Source: Hoplostethus atlanticus (taxonomy: Eukaryota; Chordata; Actinopteri; Trachichthyiformes; Trachichthyidae). From it: a DNA stretch of 64,000 bases. Each line of letters opens with the position of its first letter. Positions within the stretch are counted from its first letter, which is position 1. Below are positions 13,137-25,112 of this stretch, one piece after another. The translations under genes were made by a program, and so were the position numbers. Below the pieces are notes generated by a model. The model did not search any database. It saw only the letters and a program-made list of their open reading frames with translations, and was not told where the DNA came from. The stretch is from NCBI GenBank assembly GCA_034670405.1, contig JAXDDX010000024.1:3588501-3652500 (forward strand). Direction: 5' to 3'.

Positions 13137-14199
13137 AGGTAGTGTGTGATGCTTAGCAACCTATCAGGAACAAAACAGCAGCAGGCACAACATGGTTGTT
13201 GAGAATTTGGCAGGGCATTCTGTTCCAAAGTCCTCTTTAGTAATCCCATGAATAAATAACCAAGGGTCACTAGCTCCGTTAATAAAGTCTTCCTCGTTTT
13301 GATTTTCAATCTTCTCTCCCTCCTCTCTCTCCCTCTCTCCATCTCTCTCGTCCCGCCTGCTAATTAGGCCAGGTCTACGGTTTCCTCGTCATGTGTGATA
13401 TGAGTTTATCTGAGCTGTCTGTCAGGCAGGGGTCAGGGAACAGTGTTGGGCCAATAACCAGGCTGCAGCCTGAGCCAGAGCACAAGAAAGAAGCTAACTG
13501 GCTAACGGATCAGAACTAAAACAGATCCTATCTGAGCTGCAGGCGTTTTGGTTTCCAGCTCAGAGACGCTGAGGCTCAGTAGAGGACAAGAGTTCATGAA
13601 GGGACCACTCTCTGATATAACAGGCACTGCTACGTGGTTCCACTGTATGTACTTGTTTTACCATTGCCACCACTATTCCATTATACCACTACCACTAGGC
13701 CTACTATAATTTAAACACTGAAGTTCACCTCACGCCTATATGGATGTCACTCTAAAAAATAAGGGCTTCAAAAGTGTTCATAGATATTGAACCTTTTTGT
13801 GTCTGGTTTTCAGCAGGCTGCCCAGGGTAAAAAGTTCAACTTGTTTTGCCCTATTTTCTGAAACATAGTAAAATAGGTAATTGAGTTAAATCTCATGAAT
13901 TGACCAAGACTCTCTGTCTGTTAACATAGTATGTTTTATTCTCTGATCTCTAATGTCTCAGATGTAGTTATATGTACAATAGATCCTTGAAAAGTTGATC
14001 TTTGTGAAAATAAGCTTTTATAATTTTTCACAACTAATTTAACTCAACATATTTTATATACAGTAACCTTCAAAAAAAAACTTTCAAACCTCACAATTGG
14101 CTTTCACATAGGTTAAGTCTATTTAAGATGTCTTAAATTCCTTGTTTTTTTTAACAAAAAGGTAGCCCGATTGTTGATGTTTGGGCATAAAGATTCTCT

Positions 14200-14344
14200 T
14201 GAAAAAATGGGGTCGCACTCGACAAGATAGTCTTTAATAGAGGATCAGTGATGAAGGTCAGAAGGAAGGAAACATTTTGTTTGCAAAGGGAATATAGTGA
14301 TCCTCTATTAAAGACTATTGATCTAGTGTGACCCCATTTTTTCA
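14200..14344. repeat. Fold-back element with 48-bp inverted arms
   Basis: The left arm (14200-14247) and right arm (14298-14344) are near-perfect reverse complements. Both include GAAAAAATGGGGTC at the outer end and TCTTTAATAGAGGATCA at the inner end. A 50-bp loop separates them. This could be a small MITE or a transcribed hairpin. No clear target-site duplication was found. Confidence 0.7.
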
Positions 14345-15559
14345 GTACTAAGTTCTATTGACAGGATAACACACACTGGTCTGGTCTTAAGAAATAGGCC
14401 TTAAATAGTATAGAATACTTTCAAAGGTTTAATTAGTAAAAACCCTGTACGAAAATGAGTGTGTTACCAATTAGTGAGTCGTAGCAATACCAAGTCAGTT
14501 GCCATTGTTGCTCCATCATGTACAAGACCAGCAACCGGTGCTATAGTTGCCCCAAGGTCCTAGGCTCATTTCATGTCATTAGTTGCATCTGGCAAAAAGG
14601 AAGACTGCTTCCTGAGAAGTGTTATTGTACTTCATCTTTTCTTACACGTAGGGTTTTGGTTAGAACCACAAAAAATATATAAGGGATCAGAGGAACCCAT
14701 AAAGGTAACAAGTATCACAGGATAAGCAGACGTAGGAGTGTATACCTATATATTAGATTTATTTATATGAACAGCAGTGAGGTAGCAGTGTACATGTGTT
14801 AAAGAGCATTTATATCAAATGATAATTGGGCAATAAAGAAAGATTTAATTGATTCTGTCTCATTTAAAAAGTCTCATCTAAAAATGATTGTCAGTGGTGT
14901 GACATTTCTAAATCTAGATTTTTCAATTTCTACGTTTTCCATTGCTGCGGCACTTCACTAGGATACACTGCAGTGCATTCAAAAGAGGGCAGTGTAACCA
15001 CACACGCAGGGTTTGCATGCTTCCCCCTATTTCAGTCTCTATCTCTCACACATGAATGATGTTACTATTTGTATCAGCCACATGTAAATCTATCTCAGTT
15101 AATCTCTGCAAATCTACCCCACCAGCACCAACAAGCGTTTTGTTTTGAACAGATGATCTCTGCATTTGTAAGGGGGAAAAGGCTAAAAAAAAAAGTCAGC
15201 TAATATGATTTCAACATGCAGTCAAACTGAAAGTCCGGTGGTCAAACTGTGAAGAAAAAGCTGTAGGTGTTAATTGCTGCAACATTCATCAGAAAATCAG
15301 GAAATACCTTCATATCCTCGACTAAATTTCAGCGAAATTAGCATCATGGTCAGTGCACTTATTGTGTCAGTGAAAGCAGAGGTTCATTTGCCTGGCCCTG
15401 GGTGGCATCATTAACACAGTCTGGAGTAACATGTTCAAATCAGATGGCATTGTCACAAGTGCAACTCGAGGCATTACAAACATGTGATTATTGTCACCTA
15501 TTTTTGATTAATATGCTATGTTGGCTGTGAAGCCCTTGCATCTATGATTAATGTACTGC

Positions 15560-15640
15560 AGAGTAATGTAATAATGTAATGTAATGTAAGTGTCTGTGTG
15601 TGTGTGTGCGTGTGCATGTATGTGTGTGTGTTTGTGTTTC
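15560..15640. repeat. (TAATG)n and (GT)n short tandem repeats
   Basis: Four to five TAATG-type units are followed by an interrupted GT run. Confidence 0.7.
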
Positions 15641-17201
15641 TGTGCTATTTTCAAAGAACTCCGAATATTTGCTTCTCTCTTTGGGACTGTGTGTCACAGT
15701 ATGCAGCATCCTTCAAATCCCTCTTCAGTCAATGGCCACAGCAAAGGTCAGCCCAAAGGAAATGTCAGCAAGAGCCACAACTGGGCACTTGGACTCTTCA
15801 AGTCTTGAGAGTAAAGTAGGGACCCTGCCCGACCATGATTAATGGCAGGGAAAAAATAATAGTTTTAACCACTACTGTAAATCAGAGACAAAGACATGGA
15901 TGCATATGCAGAAACTGGCGCAGTCCTAGTATGAGCAGGTAAAGTTGGTGGGAAGCTGACATATAAATCCACATCCATAGACAGAGCTGTGGTCCCATGG
16001 GTCTAGCTTATATGACTGCCTGAGGGCTGGTTAGGGTGTGACCAGGACGCTGGAAACCAGAGCCTCACTCTCTTCCTTCACAGCTCCCTTGCCTGTGCCC
16101 ACTTCTACTTTTGTGCCCACAGAACTAAAGGAAAAAACATACAGCTTGGCTATCGTCACTGTTGACCTTTTGATGTCTACGCCACTATCCTCTCTCTCTC
16201 TCTCTCTTTTGTCCCCCTTTCCCCAGTGGTGACAGAGAGGGAGGATATAGGGGTCTGTAATTAACTGGTTGACCCTGGGGTTGGGTTGTGTGACCCCGGC
16301 AGCCGTGAAGCGCAGATCCAGGCTGATCAGATGAGTAGTTCAGAGGGATCAGTGGTTGAAAGACAGCCGCCTCCACACCTCAGCCAACCCAGTCACATTA
16401 GCCAGCACGGCCAAGACAGGCACAGTTACAGGAGCGCAGCTGCCTAGCCCATACAGAGTCACACACACCTGTCTGGGTAGAGTACATACGTTCACGTACA
16501 GACACATGCGTCTGCACACAAACACAGAAAGACACGCATAGGCAGTGACACAGTTGGGACACACACTGCTCTTAGCTGCCTGCCACTACTCAAGGAGGAG
16601 AGAGGGAGGGCTGAGGGGTAACCTGATACAGGTAGGGGAAGGATAGGGGTGGGAGGAGATGGGAGGGGAGGGAGGGGCAGTGCTGGCCCTCGGTCAAGTG
16701 CCTTGTATTCCACCAACAGGCCGCATCCAGTTACACTCTACCTGAGACGCTGAGCCCGAGGAGGGGATTCAAAGAAAAGCATGTGGGCCTCCCTCCCACT
16801 AGTGCACCTACCTTGGCTAATTGAAATATATTTCATACTAAGAAAACAGAGTTCCTCTCTGTGCTGTATCAGACCTGTCTCTCAAGGGATTTGCTGAAAA
16901 TCAAGACGTACTCCAGTCTTGTGAGTCACTTCATGTGTAATTATTTTCTTTAGTTACTTAAATACTAAAAGCATTGCAGCTGTCCCAGAGGCGCCTCTGA
17001 GCAGGTCGATAATTGGTAAACGTGGCTCAGCTGTCTTTGCTCCCTCCACTGCTCGCTATGCCAATTAAAAGCAGTGAGACGGGAGAAAGGGAGAGAGTGT
17101 CATCAAGGACATGCTGGGAGACGTATACCTGAGACGGCAGAGTCACTGATGCTCCGGGCACATCAGTATGACCTGAACACCACCGCTGTTTGAAGTTGTG
17201 A

Positions 17202-17202
<1 letters not shown>

Positions 17203-17233
<31 letters not shown>

Positions 17234-17428
17234 GAGACAAAAGTGTCTGAATCTAAAACTGTTGCCCTTGGGGGAATGAAGAGAGCGGAAGAAAATGATA
17301 CAAGATAAGAGAGAGAGGGAAAGTGAAATGAGAGAGAGGAGATATAAACTGTAGAGATAGGAGGAGAGGAAAGAGTGGCAGAAAGAGGCAAGGGGAATGG
17401 AGAGAGAAACAGAGAGAGAGCGAGAGAG

Positions 17429-17463
<35 letters not shown>
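17203..17463. repeat. (GA)n microsatellites
   Basis: Two GA arrays (17203-17238 and 17397-17463) are joined by purine-rich sequence. Confidence 0.85.
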
Positions 17464-17465
<2 letters not shown>

Positions 17466-17943
17466 CCCTTCTCTCATGTCAGTGAGAAAGTTGAGGGCTC
17501 CTCTTTAGGATGATTATTGTTCAGATTTACCTGCAAGCGCTGCTTGCTGTCTCTCACTTTTCATTGCTTAGCCCTCCTTCATTTCTTCCTCTTTACCTCT
17601 CTCAAGTCATCATGTTTACACAAGCTGTTACTGCCATTTCCCTGTTGTCTAACCCTCTGCTGTTTTTCCTCCTCCTTTCCCCTCTTTCTTTGTCTTTTTG
17701 CTGCTGGTTGGAAATCTGCAAGGCTTGCTCATCGGCGCCAGCCTCCGTTAATCCCCTCCCAAAGCACCTTAGCAACGCTAGGAATTTAGAGATGCTAAAA
17801 AAAACACACAACGACGACAACGACAACTGTTCTTAACACTGGGCTCATATTGGCAAGAGTGGCCACATCTTGAGATGTGTGTGTGTGTTTTCCATAAGTA
17901 GTTCAGAACAATCTGGAAGGGTGTGATAACCAGGGATCTCTCA

Positions 17944-18012
17944 GGAGTGTGTGTGTGTATGTGTGTGCGCGCATGTGCTTTTGTGTGTGTATGTGTGTGT
18001 GTGTGTCTGTGC
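17944..18012. repeat. Interrupted (GT)n microsatellite
   Basis: GT with GC and AT interruptions. Confidence 0.8.
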
Positions 18013-18227
18013 GCGTGGAATGAGAATGTACGCTTATGTGATATAGTTCCTATAACACCAACAACCTGGTAATCACTGCATGTAGTCACCTGAGATGCTC
18101 ATTACCCCGTCCCTGTGCACTTCCTGTCTGAGTCTCTTCACTGAAACATGGGCGACTCATTTCAGTTCATACCTTAATACAAACGCCACAACTGCTGGAC
18201 TGTTCAGGGTGTTTGGTCACACATGAA

Positions 18228-18262
18228 TAAATGAGTGAATGAGTGAATGAGTGTGTGAGAGA
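18228..18262. repeat. (GAAT/GAGT)n short tandem repeat
   Basis: Repeated GAGTGAAT units. Confidence 0.75.
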
Positions 18263-18993
18263 GTGAAAGAATGAGGGAGTAAATGACTGACAGAAAGTAC
18301 TGAAGCAAACCAGACAGGGCCAGATACCTTAACACAAACATCAATGAAGCAACACACCAACGCACATAGCGATTATGCTATGAAGTTGTAACTGGCTCTC
18401 TTTTTTCATTTGTTTCACACTACCCCCCCGACACACACACACATACCCGACAAATCACCCTTTTCTCGTATTTCAAAATCAATTACTTGGGGGCGATGGT
18501 AATAAAAACTGAGGGCAGTTTTAGGCCTTGAAATTAATAAATTGTTTAAATGTGGAAACTTGTACGTTTAATTTACCCGCCAAATTGGATTTTCACAAGA
18601 ATAATACAGTACATTTTCTCCCTAGGATGTAACGAGAGGCAACATCACCTTGACAGAGTTTATTAATCAAGTCCTGCCCCACAAGACAATAGTAGAACCA
18701 TATAAATAACTAGTAAGAATAGTACTTTATTTGAAATTTTAGATTTCAAAACAGAAATGCACAAGCAAGATGTTAACAACAACCACAGAGCATATATGAA
18801 TAATGAATGATGATAAAAACACAGAAAAGTCAATAACTTTCCATTGTAATCCTCTTGAACAAGAAACGCTCTGTCAGAGGTTACTTGTCATATTTATCGT
18901 TCATCACATATCTGAAAGGCAGATAATGTTAACTAGCCTGTCTCTACTGTGCCAACCTTAATATTATAGTAATATTCAGTGATCCAGTGATTA

Positions 18994-20172
18994 ATTATTG
19001 TTGATAAATAAATAGAAGTTATGATTGAAATTAAATTAACATTTAAATGATGCAATTAATAAAACAGTTAATAAAGAAATTAATAAAATGTTCTATTATT
19101 GTTCAATTATTAGTTGACAAAAAAAACACAAAGTCCAACCCACACTGTAGTAACAGGAGCTCTCATTGGCTAGCTGACACACCCTGTTTGCAGTAGGCAA
19201 GCAGCACAGTGTCAGGGACGGGGAACGCTCAAATTTAATCAAAAAGCAAAAACACTGCACTGAAGACTGAATTAGGTGTAGTATGTAGAATGAATATCTT
19301 TGACAAAGAAAGGTTTTGCACAGTAAAATATGGCATTTGCGATTGAAAAATATTTAATTGATCAGCATGAGGATACAGATGTTTCAGCGTAAAGCGTTCA
19401 TCAGTGTATTGGTGAGAATAGGTTATTTCTCAAAAGAACCATCAATAAGATCATCACACCCTATACTGACCTGAAATGGCCTACATTGATATTACTGCTA
19501 AGAAATTTTGAGAAACTGGGATTTGTTCAGTATGCTAGTAGTTGCTCGATGGCTTCACTGATGATGTTAGGCTAAAGTTAACCCCGGCTAATGGCTAATG
19601 CTAGCTCTTACCGTCCACTGGATTTACTCCACCACTGTTTGATGGGTTGGAGGAGGACTGTCTACACAGTCAGGCTGGCCTCCATCTGGTCTGCCAGACC
19701 AGGCTGAAGTTGAGGGATCCCCGTCCCTGACACTGTGCTGCTTGCCTACTGACGGCCAATGAGAGCTCCTGTTACTTCAGTGTGGGTTGGACTTTGTGTT
19801 ATGTTTAGTGTGGCACACTGGCTTAATGTTGTCTAATTAAAAAGATTCACTCAATAATGAAGTGTGGCCCAGACAGGAAGTATAAATAATAAAGCAGTAG
19901 ACAAATTAATTGTGAGATGGAAAATGAAAAGGAAAACACATTACTAAATGGAATTACAAAAAGTAAAACTTCAATGCCTAAAAATCATTTTACAAATCGA
20001 TTTATAAATATCACTCAAAGACAGACTCATGAAATGGAATTATTATTTCACACATTTAATGAACATTTTATTGTTTTATTAACAGTTTTATTAGGTGCAT
20101 CATTTAAATGTTAATTTAATGAATTACTTTATAAATTGTTTTTAATGTTTCTATTCATTAATCAATAATAAT
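18994..20172. mobile_element. Non-autonomous DNA transposon with long inverted arms
   Basis: Outer arms (about 18994-19100 and 20041-20172) share, in opposite orientation, TTAACATTTAAATGATGCA and TAATAAAACAGTTAATAAA-like blocks. Inner arms (about 19124-19222 and 19719-19800) share ACAAAGTCCAACCCACACTG, AACAGGAGCTCTCATTGGC and GTAGGCAAGCAGCACAGTGT. The right arm carries about 240 bp (19801-20040) missing from the left, so the arms are unequal. AGTGATCC abuts the right end. On the left, AGTGATTA lies at the end and a perfect AGTGATCC lies 8 bp further out, which suggests an 8-bp target-site duplication as made by hAT-type transposases. No transposase frame is present. Family is inferred from that duplication only. 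Confidence 0.7.
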
Positions 20173-20689
20173 AGTGATCCTTTTGCCTCTGTCCAAATAG
20201 TGAGGGCTATTAGGACAGAGTCAACAAACTGCATGTTAAATACATTCTGGCTGTAGAAATATTCATTACAGGCATTTTGATGGATTTTACAAATCTTAAT
20301 ATGCAGAGGGTTCTTGGAATACATGCCAACTGAGGGACTAAGAGTATTTAGACAGTGGGGCTGGCACAAATGAAAGGGAATGAGGGAGGGGAGCTGTTGT
20401 AGACTCTGCTGGTTTTTGTTTGTTGGTTTGTTTTTGTTTTTGCTGAGATGGGTGAAATTTACAGCCAGGGTTGGAGTGGATTGTTATTGTTAAATGGGTT
20501 ATGCAGTGTTCGATCTTCTGGTGAGGCACACATGAAAAATTGAAACTTCCACTAAATTGCTGCTCTGAAATGAGGCATTCTACTTAGATACAAGACATTA
20601 GGCCAGTAGGAGAAAAGGGGTTGCGATGAATGGGTAGCATACTAGGGGGGAAGAGTGGATAGAGGAAATTTGGGACTCTGACTGCCATT

Positions 20690-20840
20690 GACATTTCCAT
20701 AAGGTATTCTCGCCCGTAGAGCATATCTTCTAGCGCTCATCATAATGATGGCCTGCCAGCAGATGAGACAAGGTGCTATCTGTCAATCACAGGTCCCCAC
20801 AGTGATCCATGGCCAGCCTTCACTAGCAATAGCCATGATG
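20690..20840. promoter_or_regulatory. Candidate conserved non-coding element
   Basis: High-complexity sequence with TGTCAATCA (PBX/MEIS-like, near 20782) and CATCATAATGATGG, free of repeats. It is offered only as a candidate enhancer in the sox1 flank. Confidence 0.25.
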
Positions 20841-21089
20841 GACACCCTGGAAGGAGAGAGAGAGAGAGAAGAAGAATGAGAGAGAGGATATTGATTTAGT
20901 GAGACATCAAAAGGTCAGCAGTCAGTAAATATAGATACAGCCGAACAGAACTTATATTAGACTCAGACTGCAGATGAGATTTGCCACGGCAAACATTCAT
21001 GTTAAGAATTCAAGTCACCTATAATACATACTGTATTTATACACAGCATATACATGTATGCATACATGAAAAGACATACACTTGTGCAT

Positions 21090-21091
<2 letters not shown>

Positions 21092-21131
<40 letters not shown>
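21092..21131. repeat. (CA)n microsatellite
   Basis: About 19 CA units. Confidence 0.9.
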
Positions 21132-21133
<2 letters not shown>

Positions 21134-21711
21134 TATCAGTTGTCCACATGGGCCAATCAGTTGAATTTGCTTAATAGCCAGTAGGTTATCAGTTCAATTA
21201 CAAAAGGATCAAATTCATCCCATACCTCCTAGCTTTGCTAAACTGTCTGATAGCTGACAACAATCTAATGGCTCTGGAAACAAATGGAGTAGTGCTATCA
21301 TAATAATTAAGGGCAATTTATCTGTTATTTATGTGTACCTCTCTGACAGATTACTGCAAAATACACATCCTTCACATGTTCCAATCTGACCTATCTAAAT
21401 GACCTGGTTTGTTGATCACTTGACCCTGCAGAGTTCAAAGGTCAGCCAGTTCAAACAGCTATCAGTGCGCTGCAGAGTTGCAGCAGGCACCATAAAACTG
21501 CTGTTTCTTATCTGAACTCTTTGACCCCCCATTAACACCTTTTCTGCCACTTTGAAAATTATCACCTGCCACAGAGGTATAGAAATCCTTTACAGCATCC
21601 GGTGGGTTTGTATGTGTGTGGGCCGGCGATAGAGAGTGGGTGTGTTGTACACCACACTTTATTGAGTGAATGAGCAAGTGACTGTCAGTCAGTTAGCGAG
21701 CTAGCCTGTAT

Positions 21712-22470
21712 GTTTTTTTTTATTTTAAAAATACTTTATTTAGTTTAGAGTCATTGTAAACTCAATAATAAATAACATGCAATTTTTTTATGATGAAACA
21801 AAAGAGAAACAAAGCAAAACAATGACAAAGACAAACTGTTCTTAACTAAAAACAAAGCCAAAGATCAAAGCATCCTCCATTACAGAGCAAATGATGTCAT
21901 TGTAGCACCACTGTTGTTTACAATCATCCATATTATTCATTGCTTTGTAAAATCTAAAATCAACCCACACTCTGGCTCTCACTAGTGCAACAAATAAAGG
22001 GACTACTTCCTGACCAGGGCTGTTCTCTACCTTACTCTTCCTGCTTTTGTATATAGCCAACTTCGCTTGCCCAACTATGAAATTTAGTAGTTGCCACTTA
22101 TTCTTGTTCACCTTTCTATATCTAGCTCCAAAAATAAAAACAGTTTTAGAAAACGTTTCTCAGAAGGACAGGAACAAGGTGTCTAGCACACCAAATAAAG
22201 GTACAAGTCTTCTGCATTCTGCAAACCCATGAAAAATGGACTCCACCATCCCACAGAAAGGGCATCTATTGGGGACTGTTGGGTTAATAACTATGAACTA
22301 ATTTACAGCAACAGAGCCATGCAAGACACAGACACAGACACAGACACAGACACAGACACAGACAGATTTTCCAGCAGTGTGGTAAAGGGATTAGCTGTTC
22401 TAACAGCAGTGTGCCTATACTGCTTTTCAAGACAGGAACATCTTTCTTCCCTGAAATAGAGCAATCAACC
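21712..22470 (-). mobile_element. 3' end of a non-LTR retrotransposon (LINE), broken
   Basis: On the minus strand, frames read CPFCGMVESIFHGFAECRR (about 22275-22205). This is the Cys/His zinc-binding segment that follows reverse transcriptase in fish LINEs. A C-terminal block with NFIVGQAKLAIYKSRK ends at about 21842. Upstream, around 22440-22370, EKQYRHTAVRTANPF-like sequence continues the same protein in another frame. Stops, frameshifts and a (GACACA)n run (22325-22367) break it. Downstream on the minus strand is a short 3'UTR ending in AATAAAG and an A-rich tail at about 21713. The element is 5'-truncated and inactive. It looks L1/Tx1-like, but the clade is not certain. Confidence 0.75.
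22325..22367. repeat. (GACACA)n hexanucleotide repeat
   Basis: About seven units, lying inside the LINE remnant. Confidence 0.9.
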
Positions 22471-23954
22471 TGCCGAATGTATCTATTTGTTAGGCTTCCT
22501 TACACCACTGTTAAGGTCAGTGTGTGTGTACTGTATGTGTGTGTTTGTGTAAGAGTCTGATCATGGGTAAGCGATGGAGTGAAAAAGAAGCAAGAAAGAA
22601 AGATAGAAAGAAAGAAGCCTTCCCCTTGTTTCAAGGCCATGTCATCTTTAAATAATAATACTCTGTGGGTCATCTGTGGGGCATCATTACTGCCTAACTA
22701 TTCCAGCTCTACTCCCAAGAGCCACGGGCACACCGTTACGTGCACGTCATCAGCCATCCTCCACCCCCACCCACACATCCCGAGCCCACAGTCTATTTAC
22801 AATTGGCCAGTTCCCCACAACAACAACAAACAAACAGCCAGGCACAATCAATGTGCGATCCATAAGCATCAAGTCTTTTTTTTCCTTTCAGTCCAATTAT
22901 ATTCAACTAGCGAGAGAAGGCGTTACATTTCAAAGTCACGTATAGCTGTTGCATAGCCTACCAGCTCTGCCTAACACTGTATTAAGAACTCTAATAATTG
23001 ATTTTAGAGGGGGAAATGGATTTGACATCATGCTTCTATCTGTGTGCTACACTTGTTTATGTCTGACTCAAAACTTGGATCTGATGAATGCACTGTTTTG
23101 TCAGGCAAAAAGTAGAACTGAATAACATATGTTGAATGGCTTATGGTTCAGTGGTTATCGCTTATATGTGAATGTGCCATTTTTCATTTTCTGTACAGTT
23201 TCAGGGCCCATGCACTTACATAGACGAGAGTCAAATAAAAGCAGAGCTGTGTTTTGAGTCATTGAGTATGAGCAACAAAGATGCATAGCCTATATATATC
23301 TTCTTCAAAATAAGAGGAAACATCACCCCAAATGACAGATTAATTTTAGATATTCTAAATTTAATCTTATTAATAAAGACATTTTTGATGTCTCATTCAA
23401 GGCCTTCACATTGCAAGATTGACTTTAGAATAAATGTGGAGTAGATGTGATAGTTTTGAGAGAGGGCAAACCTTCACTCCAGTATCACATTAGATTTTTT
23501 TTACTTACTTATTTACTTTACCCAGTCTCTGCGGTAATTTCTGGATTACACAAATATAGGCTGTGTACTCAGTAGTACTATGCTCTATTCAATAAAACAA
23601 ACAAAGTTTTATTGATCAAGTCCATTTCTGATAGTTTATCATTTTAAAACTTTAAGTCTACATACTCTCCAGGATAACCATGTCTGAACCTAGGAATAGG
23701 AATGAAAACCATAAAGGTGTGTCCAACTCCACTGGGAAGAGATTTTATCTTACTGCTTTAGAAACTCATTTCTGACTGTTTGATTCTAATTGTAATAGCT
23801 ATTCAATTCTTCCACAATATCAATATCATTAAATATAATATGACTATTTTCTACCATAACCTTGATAATAACTCTTATTGTGACGATAACAATGAAGCAC
23901 GTGCCGTAAAAGGAGCCCTTGATTTTTACTGAACAATGCCATGTATACACACAT

Positions 23955-25112
<1,158 letters not shown>

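Larger units (their letters stand above)
9053..18993. other. Intergenic sequence, repeat-rich, no gene seen
   Basis: No reading frame resembles a known protein; the longest (12824-13342, minus) runs through GT/GA repeats. The stretch 13750-14720 is AT-rich, with phrases (CTCTAAAAAATAAGG, GGTTAGAACC) that look like worn fish MITE sequence, and it contains the fold-back at 14200-14344. A G-rich run (16600-16680) could form quadruplexes. Confidence 0.4.

Noticed and set aside
12824-13342. 172-codon minus-strand frame
   Set aside because: It runs through the (GT)n(GA)n array (poly Thr-His and Ser-Leu); such frames arise from stop-free repeats.
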